NCBI RefSeq assembly: GCF_902706195.1
Contig: NZ_CACSJO010000012.1
Location: 1-64,000 of the forward strand
Source of the DNA: Novosphingobium sp. 18050
Lineage (GTDB): Bacteria > Pseudomonadota > Alphaproteobacteria > Sphingomonadales > Sphingomonadaceae
Direction: 5' to 3'
Length of the DNA stretch: 64,000 nt
Both the position numbers and the translations under genes were made by a program. Positions 16,878 through 25,275 of the stretch are shown piece after piece. Positions within the stretch are counted from its first letter, which is position 1. Every line of letters begins with the position of its first letter. The notes under the pieces were generated by a model. The model was given only the letters and a program-made list of their open reading frames with translations, made no database searches and was not told the origin of the DNA.

Positions 16878-17915
16878 TCAAGCCTCGGGTGCGACGCGTA
16901 CCAGCAGCTTGCCCACGTGATCATGGCCCGAGAACACGCTGGAAAAGGCCTGCGGGGCGGCTTCGATGCCCTCAACCATGGATTCGGCAAAACGGATTTT
17001 TCCTGCCTTCATCCACCCGGCGATGTCCTCCAGTCCCTTCTGGCCGCCGAAGATCCCCGCGAATCCCTTGATCTCAAGGCCCTTGGCCATGATCTGGCGG
17101 TAGAAGCCGGGCAGATGATCCGGGCCGGGGCCTTCCATGCCTACGCCGTAATAGGCGATGAAACCGCACATCGGCATACGCGCGCCTCGCTTGAGATGCG
17201 GCATCACCGCCAGCGTCACATCCCCGCCCACGTTGTCGAGATAGACATTCGCGCCTTCGGGCAGTGCGGTCTTGAGCTGGTCCGCAAAGTCCGGCGCCTT
17301 GTAATCGGCCACCGCGTCGAAACCGAGGTCCAGCAGCGCCGCGCACTTCACGGTGCCTCCGGCTATGCCGACCGCGCGGGCGCCCAGCACTTTCACGATC
17401 TGCCCCGCAATCGAGCCCACTGCGCCGGCAGCGGCGGAGATCACAACGGTCTCACCCGCCGCGACCCGGCCGACCTTGACGATGCCTTCATAGGCCGTCT
17501 GCCCGGGACCGCCCAGCGCGCCCAGCGCAGTGGAGACCGGCGCCAGTGCACGATCGACCTTGCGCGGGGGCCCGCGATAATCACTCTGATCCGGTGCGAC
17601 GACGCTATATTCCTGCCAGCCGCTACGCCCCTCCACCACGTCTCCGGGGGCGTAATCGGGATGGTTGGAGGCCGCCACCTCGCACACGGTGGGACCGATC
17701 ATGACTGCGTTTGGCACCATCCGGCTCGCACCCGAGAGTACCTTTTCGTCGAGCGAGAAACGGATCAGCGGGTCAAGCGCGATGTAAAGCGTCCTGAGCA
17801 GGATTTCCCGCGCCCCCGCCTCCGGGACCGGCACCTCCTCGATGCGGAAATCGGAAGGGCCGGGATTGCCGCAGGGATAGGCGGCGAGGACGACCTGTTT
17901 CATCGTATTGCTCAT
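16878..17915 (-). CDS. NADP-dependent MDR oxidoreductase (CurA-like)
   Basis: A 345-aa zinc-independent medium-chain reductase/dehydrogenase. YIALDPLIRFSLDE, the central ALGGPGQTAYEGI, AAAGAVGSIAGQIVKVLGA for NADPH binding, and a late CGFIAYYG match the family of curcumin reductase CurA, leukotriene B4 12-hydroxydehydrogenase and other alkenal/one reductases. GGAGG precedes the ATG, and the SDR stop lies 4 bases upstream. Reduction of an alpha,beta-unsaturated carbonyl in the pathway is the likely step. Confidence 0.87.
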   Translation of the reverse strand: MSNTMKQVVLAAYPCGNPGPSDFRIEEVPVPEAGAREILLRTLYIALDPLIRFSLDEKVLSGASRMVPNAVMIGPTVCEVAASNHPDYAPGDVVEGRSGWQEYSVVAPDQSDYRGPPRKVDRALAPVSTALGALGGPGQTAYEGIVKVGRVAAGETVVISAAAGAVGSIAGQIVKVLGARAVGIAGGTVKCAALLDLGFDAVADYKAPDFADQLKTALPEGANVYLDNVGGDVTLAVMPHLKRGARMPMCGFIAYYGVGMEGPGPDHLPGFYRQIMAKGLEIKGFAGIFGGQKGLEDIAGWMKAGKIRFAESMVEGIEAAPQAFSSVFSGHDHVGKLLVRVAPEA

Positions 17916-17919
17916 GGCT

Positions 17920-18720
17920 TCAACCTCCAGCCTTTCGCCCGGCGGACAGACCGCCGTCGACGGGCAGGTTCACCCCGGTGATGTTCGAGGCAAGGTCGGA
18001 GGCAAGGAACAGCGCCGCCGAAGCCGTATCGCGCGGGTCGATGGCCCGGCCCAGCGGATGCGCCTTGCCCATGCCTTCGAGGATGCGGCCGCGGTGTTCG
18101 CTGTCGGGGTCCATCCCGGCGTAATGGGTGAGCATCCCCGCCGGGCACACCGCATTGACGCGGATACCCTTGTCCGCGACCTCTATCGCCAAAGCGCGGG
18201 TAAGCTGAACGACCGCGCCCTTCGTCGCGCCATAAAGCACGCCGCCATACCCCATCAGCCCCGCGACCGAGGCGGTGGAGACGATGGCGCCGCCGCTGCC
18301 TTGCACCTCGAACTGGCGGATCGCCGCCTGGCAGCCGTAGACGACGCCGTTGATATTGACGTCCTCCACGCGCTTCATCTCCTCGGGATCGCACTCGACG
18401 AGGGAGCGCAGCCCCCTGCCGGGGACCGGGCTGATGGTAATGCCGGCATTGTTGTAAATCACGTCGAGCCGCCCGAACGCGGCCACTGCCGCCGCCACTG
18501 CTGCATCGACGCTGGCCGGGTCGGCGACATTGCAGGTGACAGCCACTGCCTCGCCCCCGGCGGCCTTGGCCAGCGCTGCGGTTTCCTCGGCATTGGCGCC
18601 GTTGATGTCGGCGGCGATGACCTTGGCGCCATGCTCGCAGAACAGCAGCACCGCCGCGCGGCCCACGCCGGAGCCCGCACCGGTGACGAGCGCCACTTTG
18701 CCCTGAACCAGTCCTTCCAT
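17920..18720 (-). CDS. SDR-family oxidoreductase
   Basis: A 266-aa classical short-chain dehydrogenase: TGAGSGVG cofactor loop, ADINGAN after the second strand (the Asp suggests NAD preference), NNAGI, and active site STASVAG...YGATK, ending VDGG as usual. GGGAGAGG precedes the ATG. Second gene of operon 3, between the aldehyde dehydrogenase and the CurA-like reductase. Substrate unknown. Confidence 0.87.
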   Translation of the reverse strand: MEGLVQGKVALVTGAGSGVGRAAVLLFCEHGAKVIAADINGANAEETAALAKAAGGEAVAVTCNVADPASVDAAVAAAVAAFGRLDVIYNNAGITISPVPGRGLRSLVECDPEEMKRVEDVNINGVVYGCQAAIRQFEVQGSGGAIVSTASVAGLMGYGGVLYGATKGAVVQLTRALAIEVADKGIRVNAVCPAGMLTHYAGMDPDSEHRGRILEGMGKAHPLGRAIDPRDTASAALFLASDLASNITGVNLPVDGGLSAGRKAGG

Positions 18721-18749
18721 CGTCCCTCTCCCTTATGTGCCCTGATCGC

Positions 18750-20207
18750 TCACCCGCCGATGTTCAACGTCGTGACCATCTGGAATTCGCGCAGGCCCTC
18801 GATCCCCCGCTCACGGCCAAGACCGCTCATCTTGATGCCGCCGCCACTGGCGTAGCTCGACATCACCGCACCGTTGATGTTCACCGCCCCGCTGCGCATC
18901 TTCAGGCCCACTTCGAGCGACTTCACCTTGTCGGCCCCATGCACCCAGCCCGACAGGCCGAAGCGGCTGTCATTGGCCATCTCCACCGCGTGATCGAGGT
19001 CGCGGTAACCGATCACGCCGACCACCGGACCGAAGATCTCCTCCTGCGCGGCGGGGTTGGAATTGTCGGGCAGGTCGAGCACGGTCGGCTCCCAGTAGAA
19101 GCCTTTGTCGATGCCCTCCGGCCGCTTGCCGCCGCAGACTACCCGGCCGCCCGCCTCGACGGCAGCCTGCGTGAAATGCGCGCAGCGGTCGCGCTGGGCA
19201 GCGCTGATCACCGGACCGAGCTGCGTCGCGGGATCGCTGGCCGGGCCGATCTTCACCTTTGCCAGCAGCTGAGCCATGCCGTCCAGCACCTCGGCCTTGC
19301 TCTCCTGCGGCACGAATACGCGCGTGCCCAGCACGCAGCCCTGCCCGGCATGAGAGGTGCAGACCGACAGGGCCGCCGACGGCGCACGCGCCACCGCATC
19401 GGGCAGATATATCTGCGCGGACTTGCCGCCCAGTTCCAGCACCAGCCGCTTGAGCGTAGGAGCGGCCTGCTGCGCCACCTTGGCCCCCACCGTGCACGAT
19501 CCGGTGAACGAGACCATGTCGACGCGCGGATCGGTGGTCATGGCAAGGCCGCCCGCCAGCCCCGGCTCGACGATCACGTTCAGCACGCCGGGCGGAAGGC
19601 CTGCTTCCTCGGCCGCTTCGGCAAATATCATGGACGAGATGGGGGTCAGCGGATTGGGCCGCAGGATCACCGTATCGCCCGCCATGAGCGCCGGGATCAC
19701 CTTCCAGAACGCGGTATAGAACGGCACGTTATAGGCCGAAATCGCCGAGACCACGCCCAGCGGCGACCAGCGCTTGAGGCTCTGCACCGTGAAATGCGGG
19801 TTGACCCGTTCGTGGATGGGCAGGGGGTTTTCCACCTGCTCGGGCAAGCGCAGGAACAGGTCGATGATCTCGTCCGTCATGCGCAGCGGAGCGTGGACCT
19901 GCGCGCCCATGACAGTAGCCGAAACCGGGCAACCGGCTTCGTTAACGGCGCATTCCTTCAGCCAGTCCGCGCGTTTGCGCATCGCCTCGCCGAAGCGGGT
20001 CATCGCCGCGCCCCGCGCTTTCATCGTCAGCCCGGACCATTCGCCGGAATCGAACGCCCGCCGCGCCGCGCCGATCGCCGCATCGGCCTGAGCGGCGGAA
20101 ACACCCACCACTTCGGCGACCACCGATTCGTCTGAGGGGTTCTGCACCTCGAATCGCTCGCCTGCACCCCTGACGAAGGCGCCGCCGATGTACCCTGCGT
20201 ATTCCAA
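18750..20207 (-). CDS. NAD(P)-dependent aldehyde dehydrogenase
   Basis: A 485-aa aldehyde dehydrogenase, the first gene of operon 3. FTGSCTVGAKV binds the cofactor, LELGGKSA carries the general-base Glu, and AGQGCVLGTRV the catalytic Cys. I start at TTG 20207 (protein LEYAGYIGGAFV) because GGGAGAG lies 7 bases before it; a TTG six codons further upstream overlaps that site and is less likely. It probably oxidises an aldehyde intermediate to the acid. A palindrome at 20229-20244 is the likely operator. Confidence 0.87.
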   Translation of the reverse strand: MEYAGYIGGAFVRGAGERFEVQNPSDESVVAEVVGVSAAQADAAIGAARRAFDSGEWSGLTMKARGAAMTRFGEAMRKRADWLKECAVNEAGCPVSATVMGAQVHAPLRMTDEIIDLFLRLPEQVENPLPIHERVNPHFTVQSLKRWSPLGVVSAISAYNVPFYTAFWKVIPALMAGDTVILRPNPLTPISSMIFAEAAEEAGLPPGVLNVIVEPGLAGGLAMTTDPRVDMVSFTGSCTVGAKVAQQAAPTLKRLVLELGGKSAQIYLPDAVARAPSAALSVCTSHAGQGCVLGTRVFVPQESKAEVLDGMAQLLAKVKIGPASDPATQLGPVISAAQRDRCAHFTQAAVEAGGRVVCGGKRPEGIDKGFYWEPTVLDLPDNSNPAAQEEIFGPVVGVIGYRDLDHAVEMANDSRFGLSGWVHGADKVKSLEVGLKMRSGAVNINGAVMSSYASGGGIKMSGLGRERGIEGLREFQMVTTLNIGG

Positions 20208-20228
20208 AGCTGGACTCTCCCGCAAAAT

Positions 20229-20244
20229 ATTCGTATTTGCGAAT
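20229..20244. promoter_or_regulatory. Putative operator upstream of the aldehyde dehydrogenase operon
   Basis: ATTCG-TATTTG-CGAAT is a perfect 5-bp inverted repeat with a 6-base spacer in an AT-rich block 21 bases before the TTG start. It shares the ATTC...GTA...GAAT frame of the operator at 11764, so the GbsR/MarR-type regulator might act at both; this is inference. Confidence 0.4.
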
Positions 20245-20419
20245 TATTATTCTCTCATGAGACTAACCGACCAGCGGAAAGGCGTCAATCGCCCGACCTC
20301 GCGCTAATGCGAGGGGGTCGGTGCGCCTTGTCAGCGCTAGGGGTCGTGCCTATTCCAAGCCCGAACGTGCGGGCGTCCATCCGAGACGCCCCACCGGCAA
20401 CCACGAGGAACCGCACGAA

Positions 20420-21871
20420 ATGGCCTACACCGACTTCCTGAAGCAGCAGTGCTACATCGACGGCGCGTGGGTGGATGCCGATTCCGGCGCGACGTTCGAG
20501 GTTACCGATCCGGGCAGCGGCGCGGTGCTGGGCACGGTTCCCAAGATGGGCGCGGACGAAACCGCCCGCGCGATTGACGCCGCCGAAGCCGCCCTTCCCG
20601 CCTGGCGCGCCAAGACCGCCGGTGAGCGTTCCAGGCTGATGCGCAAGCTCTACGAACTTATGATGCTGCACCAAGACGACTTGGGCGAACTGCTCACCCG
20701 TGAACAGGGCAAGCCGCTGGCCGAAGGCAAGGGCGAGATCGCCTACGGCGCCAGCTTCATCGAGTGGTTCGCCGAAGAGGGCAAGCGCGCTTACGGCGAC
20801 ACCATCCCCGGCCACGCCCCCGACCGCCGCATCGTCGTCATCAAGCAGGGCGTCGGCGTCGTCGCAGCGATCACGCCCTGGAACTTCCCCAATGCGATGA
20901 TCACCCGCAAGCTGGGCCCGGCGCTGGCGGCGGGCTGCACCATCGTCATCAAGCCCGCTTCGGCCACGCCTTATTCGGCACTGGCGATCGCGCAGCTTTG
21001 CGAAATGGCGGGCATTCCCAAGGGCGTCGTCAACGTGGTCACCGGCAGCGCGGGCCAGATCGGTTCGGCGCTCACCTCCAGCCCCAAGGTCGCCAAGCTG
21101 ACCTTCACCGGCTCGACCGAAATAGGCCGCGACCTGCTTCGCGAATGCGCCGAGACGATCAAGAAGTGCTCGATGGAACTGGGCGGCAACGCGCCGTTCC
21201 TGGTGTTCGACGATGCCGACGTGGATTCGGCCATCGAAGGCGCGATGATCTCCAAGTTCCGCAATGGCGGGCAGACCTGCGTATGCACCAACAGGTTCTA
21301 CGTGCAGGACGGCGTCTATGACCAGTTCGTCGAAAAGCTGGCCGCGCGCGTCAACGCGATGACCGTGGGTTACGGTATGGACAAGGGCACCGAGGTAGGC
21401 CCGCTGATCGACGAGAAGGCCGTCGAAAAGGTCGAGGAGCACCTCAAGGATGCGGTCGACGGCGGCGCAAAGGTTCTCGCCGGCGGTCAGCGCAACGAGC
21501 GCGGCGGCAGCTTCTTCAACCCCACCGTGATCTCCGGCGTGACGCCCGACATGAAGCTTGCCCGGGAAGAGACCTTCGGTCCGCTGGCAGGCGTGATCCG
21601 CTTCACCGACGAGGCCGAAGCGATCCGCATGGCCAACGACACCGAGTTCGGCCTTGCCAGCTACTTCTACGCCAGCGACCTGAGCCGCGTGTGGCGCGTG
21701 GCGGAAGCGCTGGAAGCGGGCATGGTCGGCATCAACACCGGCCTGATCTCCACCGAGGTCGCTCCGTTCGGCGGCGTCAAACAGTCCGGCCTCGGCCGCG
21801 AAGGTTCGCACTACGGTCTCGATGACTACATGGAGGTGAAGTACCTCTGCATGGGCATCAAACCGGCCTGA
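20420..21871 (+). CDS. gabD: NAD(P)-dependent succinate-semialdehyde dehydrogenase
   Basis: A 483-aa aldehyde dehydrogenase of the succinate/glutarate-semialdehyde type, forming succinate from succinic semialdehyde. ITPWNFPNAMITRK, SMELGGNAPF (Glu base) and the redox-type GGQTCVCTNRF, with Cys-x-Cys at the active site, are hallmarks; the ending APFGGVKQSGLGREG is also typical. The ATG at 20420 follows GAGGAA; a longer frame to 20321 is not supported. It diverges from operon 3 and ends before a strong hairpin shared with the convergent peptidase gene. Glutarate semialdehyde or a longer homologue could also be a substrate. Confidence 0.88.
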   Translation: MAYTDFLKQQCYIDGAWVDADSGATFEVTDPGSGAVLGTVPKMGADETARAIDAAEAALPAWRAKTAGERSRLMRKLYELMMLHQDDLGELLTREQGKPLAEGKGEIAYGASFIEWFAEEGKRAYGDTIPGHAPDRRIVVIKQGVGVVAAITPWNFPNAMITRKLGPALAAGCTIVIKPASATPYSALAIAQLCEMAGIPKGVVNVVTGSAGQIGSALTSSPKVAKLTFTGSTEIGRDLLRECAETIKKCSMELGGNAPFLVFDDADVDSAIEGAMISKFRNGGQTCVCTNRFYVQDGVYDQFVEKLAARVNAMTVGYGMDKGTEVGPLIDEKAVEKVEEHLKDAVDGGAKVLAGGQRNERGGSFFNPTVISGVTPDMKLAREETFGPLAGVIRFTDEAEAIRMANDTEFGLASYFYASDLSRVWRVAEALEAGMVGINTGLISTEVAPFGGVKQSGLGREGSHYGLDDYMEVKYLCMGIKPA

Positions 21872-21881
21872 AGTTAGAGCA

Positions 21882-21917
21882 GACACTGCCCTCCCCCAAA
21901 AAGGAGAGGGCAGTGTC
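21882..21917. terminator. Bidirectional hairpin between gabD and the oligoendopeptidase gene
   Basis: GACACTGCCCTC pairs perfectly with GAGGGCAGTGTC over 12 bp around a 12-base loop. It lies between two convergent stop codons; no long T-run follows on either side. Confidence 0.6.
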
Positions 21918-21922
21918 CCTTC

Positions 21923-23797
21923 TCAACCCAGCAGCTTCTCGATCTCGTCGATCGTCGCGCCGAAATCGGCAACCAGACCGCGATAGGGCTCCGGCCCGGT
22001 CATATCGAGGCCCGAAGCCTTGATGATGTCCACGGGATCGGCTGAGCCGCCCGCACGTAGCACATCGAGATACCGCTCCCGCTCGACCTTGCCGCCGTTC
22101 AGGATCGAGTGCGCGAACCACGTCCCCGCCGCGATCGAGGTGGCGTACTTGTAGACGTAGAACTGGCTGTAGAAGTGGGGGATATAAGCCCACTCGATGG
22201 CGTAAGGTGCATCGATCACGAAATTCGGGCCGTGGTAGCGCTTGAGCAGGTCCAGATAGACCCGCGTCAGGCTCTCGCCGGACAGGCCTTCGCCGGCTTC
22301 GGCCATCTCGTGCATCTTCAGTTCGAACTCGGCGAACATGGCCTGGCGGAAGAACGTGCCGCGCATCCCCTCGAGCCGCATGCCCAGGTAGTAGATCTTC
22401 TCTTCGTTGGTCTTCGCCTGCGCCAGCATGTACTCGGTCAGCAGCACCTCGTTGCAGGTCGAGGCGATCTCGGCGGTGAAGATCGGGTAGTCCGACAGTT
22501 CGAACGGCTGCGCCGAATCCGCCAGGATCGAATGCATCGCATGGCCCCATTCGTGGGCATAGGTGGACAGCCCCTCGTAGTTCTCGCCAAGGTTCAACAG
22601 CAGATAGGGGTGCACGCCGTAGGCCGAGCCGTTCATGTAGGCGCCGGGGCGCTTGCCGGGGCGGGGCAGCGGGTCCATCCACTTCGCCGCCGTCGCCGCG
22701 CCCAGCCGCTTGACGTAATCGGGGCCGAGCGGCGCCACCGCCTTCAAGGTGATGTTGCGCATGTCGGTGAGCGTGAACTTGCGCTCCATGCTGACCAGCG
22801 GCGGATAGATGTCGTAATAATGCATGTCCGGCAGCTTCAGCATCTTGCGGCGCAGCTCGAACGAGCGGTGCAGCTGCGGCAGGCCGGCGTCGGTTTCGGC
22901 AATCAGGGTGCGGTAGACGCTCTCGGGCACATTATCGCCAGACAGTGCCCCGGCCAGCGAACCGGGATAGCTGCGCATCCGCGCCTCGAACACATCGCCC
23001 TTGAGTTTGGCCGCCATCGCCGCGCCGAGCGAGCTTTCGAACTTGCCCATCTGCCCGAAGAAGCCGTCGAACACCGTCTTGCGGTCCTCACGGCTCGGCG
23101 CATCGCGGGTCAGTGTGTACCCTTGCGCATCGAGCCGCTGACTCCGCCCGTCCGAGAGGCTGACCGTGGGCCAGGGAATGTCTGAGTTGAACAACTGCTC
23201 ACGGATGGTCTGCGGCCCGCCCAGCGGCGAGGAAGCGGCGGCAAGGATCTGCTCGCCCTTGGCATCCAGCGTATGCGCGGCCTGCCGCAGCGTCTTGCGC
23301 AGCGAATAGGCGAACCGACCCTTGAGCACGGCGTTGCCCGCGATGTAGCTCTCCACCTTATCCTTGCCGAGCGCCAGCACTTCAGGCGCAGTCCAGGCGG
23401 TGGCCTCGCCGAAGGAGGACCACAGATCCTCGACCTGCGCGTTGCGCTCCTGATTGGCGGAGACGCGCACGTCCTCGTCGGCGCGCAGCGAGGCGTGGAC
23501 GTAGACGCGCATCATCTTGATGGTGACGGCGGAAATGTCCTCGAACGCCTTGGCCATGGCATCGGCGCCCTGCCCCAGCGTGCCCTTGTAGGCTGCGAGG
23601 CGCGGCAGCGCGGCGACCACGTCCTTGCGCGCCGCATCCCAGGCGGCAAGGTCGGGGAAAAGGTCGGTAAGATCCCAGGCGGCGCCGTTTGGTGCCGCGG
23701 CGGCATGGGCGGCGCCGGCAAACAGCGAAGGCAGCGCTGAGGCAAGCGGGAGCGCGGCGGCCAAGCCCAGGGCGCCCCGGCGGTCGGTTTCGATCAT
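21923..23797 (-). CDS. pepF: M3-family oligoendopeptidase F, exported
   Basis: A 624-aa zinc metallopeptidase. The active site YAHEWGHAMHS is the HExxH of family M3, with the third-ligand region (AEIASTCNEVLLTEYML) about 25 residues later. The N-terminus METDRRGALGLAAALPLASALP-like pattern (TDRRGALGLAAA, then AGAAHAAAA) looks like a Tat signal, so the enzyme is probably periplasmic, whereas classical PepF is cytoplasmic. The ATG at 23797 is preceded by AAGGGA; 27 upstream codons of the open frame are excluded. It likely degrades peptides of medium length. Confidence 0.87.
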   Translation of the reverse strand: MIETDRRGALGLAAALPLASALPSLFAGAAHAAAAPNGAAWDLTDLFPDLAAWDAARKDVVAALPRLAAYKGTLGQGADAMAKAFEDISAVTIKMMRVYVHASLRADEDVRVSANQERNAQVEDLWSSFGEATAWTAPEVLALGKDKVESYIAGNAVLKGRFAYSLRKTLRQAAHTLDAKGEQILAAASSPLGGPQTIREQLFNSDIPWPTVSLSDGRSQRLDAQGYTLTRDAPSREDRKTVFDGFFGQMGKFESSLGAAMAAKLKGDVFEARMRSYPGSLAGALSGDNVPESVYRTLIAETDAGLPQLHRSFELRRKMLKLPDMHYYDIYPPLVSMERKFTLTDMRNITLKAVAPLGPDYVKRLGAATAAKWMDPLPRPGKRPGAYMNGSAYGVHPYLLLNLGENYEGLSTYAHEWGHAMHSILADSAQPFELSDYPIFTAEIASTCNEVLLTEYMLAQAKTNEEKIYYLGMRLEGMRGTFFRQAMFAEFELKMHEMAEAGEGLSGESLTRVYLDLLKRYHGPNFVIDAPYAIEWAYIPHFYSQFYVYKYATSIAAGTWFAHSILNGGKVERERYLDVLRAGGSADPVDIIKASGLDMTGPEPYRGLVADFGATIDEIEKLLG

Positions 23798-23946
23798 GGA
23801 TGTGTCCCTTGCAGTTCCGCGCCCGGAAACGCGCGGAAGATGATGGGCCGAAGCTACCCAGAGATTTCGGCGAGGCAAGGCCGGACAAGCCGCCTGTCGA
23901 CGCGCATATGTCGTTGGTCGAGCACCATTATCGCAAGGCCGGATAC

Positions 23947-23985
23947 GAAAAGGCCGGACCGGGATTGCTCCCGGCCCGGCCTTTC
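23947..23985 (-). terminator. metK terminator hairpin
   Basis: AAAGGCCGG...CCGGG pairs with CCCGG...CCGGCCTTT with one internal mismatch around a 6-base loop; on the minus strand it runs into TTTTCG. It lies 31 bases after the metK stop. Confidence 0.65.
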
Positions 23986-24015
23986 ATGTCCGGTGATCCT
24001 TCAGGACCCTATGGA

Positions 24016-25230
24016 TCAGCCCAGCGCGGCCTTCAGTGCATCGGCGAGGTCGGTGCGCTCCCAGGGGAACAAGTCGCCCTCAGGCTCGCGGCCGAAGTGC
24101 CCGTAAGCGGCGGTCACGCCGTAGATCGGCTTGTTCAGGCCCAGGCCGACGCGGATGCCGCGCGGGGTCAGGCCGCCCAGCTTTTCAGCCGCAACCTTGG
24201 CGATCGCAGCTTCGAGGTCAGCGTCGCTGGCCGTACCCGTGCCATGGGTGTCGACGTAGAGCGAGAGCGGCTTCGACACCCCGATAGCGTAGGAAACCTG
24301 GATCGTGCAGCGCGTTGCAAGACCGGCGGCAACCACGTTCTTGGCGAGGTAGCGCGTGACATAGGCGGCCGAGCGGTCGACCTTGGTCGGGTCCTTGCCC
24401 GAGAACGCACCGCCGCCGTGCGGGGCTGCGCCACCGTAGGTGTCGACGATGATCTTACGGCCGGTCAGGCCAGCGTCGCCGTCAGGGCCGCCGATCTCGA
24501 ACGAGCCGGTCGGGTTGATATGAAACACGGTTTCGGCCGTGACGAAACCTTCCGGCAGCAGTTCGGTGACGACCTGCTTCACGTAGCCCTTAAGCTCCGC
24601 TTCCTTGTCGCCCGTATCGTAGCCCGGCGCATGCTGGGTCGAGACGACGACAGCGGTTGCGGCAACCGGCACGCCGTTCTCGAAGCGCAGGGTGACCTGG
24701 CTCTTGGCGTCCGGCTCAAGGAAACGCGCCACGCCCGAATGGCGGTCGTCGGCCAGGCGATGGAGGATCTTGTGGCTGTAGTAGAGCGTCGCCGGCATCA
24801 GGTCGGGCGTCTCGTCGCAAGCGTAACCGAACATGATGCCCTGGTCGCCCGCGCCTTCATCCTTGTTGCCCGAGGCGTCGACGCCCTGGGCGATGTGGGC
24901 GGACTGCCCGTGCAGGCGATTGATGAACTCAAAGGTTTCCCAGTGGAAGCCGTCCTGCGCGTAGCCGATCTTCTTGACGACATCGCGGACGGTCTTTTCG
25001 ATCTCGGCGAGCGCGCCCTCGGCCCACTCACCGTTCTCGTAGACACCCTTGCAGCGGATTTCGCCGGCAAGAACAACGAGCTGGGTCGTGGTCATCGTCT
25101 CGCAAGCGACACGCGCCTCGGGGTCCTTGGACAGGAAAAGATCGACGATGGCGTCGGAAATCTGGTCGGAAACCTTGTCCGGGTGGCCTTCGGAAACGCT
25201 CTCGGACGTAAAGACGTAGTTGCTGCGCAT
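24016..25230 (-). CDS. metK: S-adenosylmethionine synthetase
   Basis: A 404-aa MetK that makes S-adenosylmethionine from methionine and ATP. The N-terminal [22 protein letters not shown], the middle [16 protein letters not shown] and the P-loop-like [19 protein letters not shown] are the conserved signatures. Length is slightly above the usual 380-395. It follows lnt on the same strand; the 45-base gap folds into a leader hairpin that would cover the ribosome binding site (see 25238-25274). Confidence 0.97.
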   Translation of the reverse strand: MRSNYVFTSESVSEGHPDKVSDQISDAIVDLFLSKDPEARVACETMTTTQLVVLAGEIRCKGVYENGEWAEGALAEIEKTVRDVVKKIGYAQDGFHWETFEFINRLHGQSAHIAQGVDASGNKDEGAGDQGIMFGYACDETPDLMPATLYYSHKILHRLADDRHSGVARFLEPDAKSQVTLRFENGVPVAATAVVVSTQHAPGYDTGDKEAELKGYVKQVVTELLPEGFVTAETVFHINPTGSFEIGGPDGDAGLTGRKIIVDTYGGAAPHGGGAFSGKDPTKVDRSAAYVTRYLAKNVVAAGLATRCTIQVSYAIGVSKPLSLYVDTHGTGTASDADLEAAIAKVAAEKLGGLTPRGIRVGLGLNKPIYGVTAAYGHFGREPEGDLFPWERTDLADALKAALG

Positions 25231-25237
25231 GAGAAAC

Positions 25238-25274
25238 CCTGGGATATAAAGGAAGCTTTATGTGACGTCCCAGG
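25238..25274 (-). promoter_or_regulatory. Structured metK leader sequestering the Shine-Dalgarno
   Basis: Read on the minus strand the leader has an outer 7-bp stem CCTGGGA/TCCCAGG and an inner perfect 6-bp hairpin ATAAAG-CTTC-CTTTAT. The 3' outer strand provides the AGG of the AGGG ribosome binding site located 6 bases before the ATG. The structure starts right after the lnt stop codon. It fits no SAM riboswitch consensus I can recall in detail (SAM/SAH needs a different pseudoknot), so a ligand cannot be claimed. Confidence 0.5.
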
Positions 25275-25275
25275 T

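Noticed and set aside
20285-21886. 533-codon minus-strand frame opposite gabD
   Set aside because: Antisense to a clear aldehyde dehydrogenase; no coding character.
25238-25274. SAM/SAH riboswitch before metK
   Set aside because: The required pseudoknot between GCUUCC and a downstream GGAGC is not possible; only a nested hairpin is seen, so a known class cannot be assigned.
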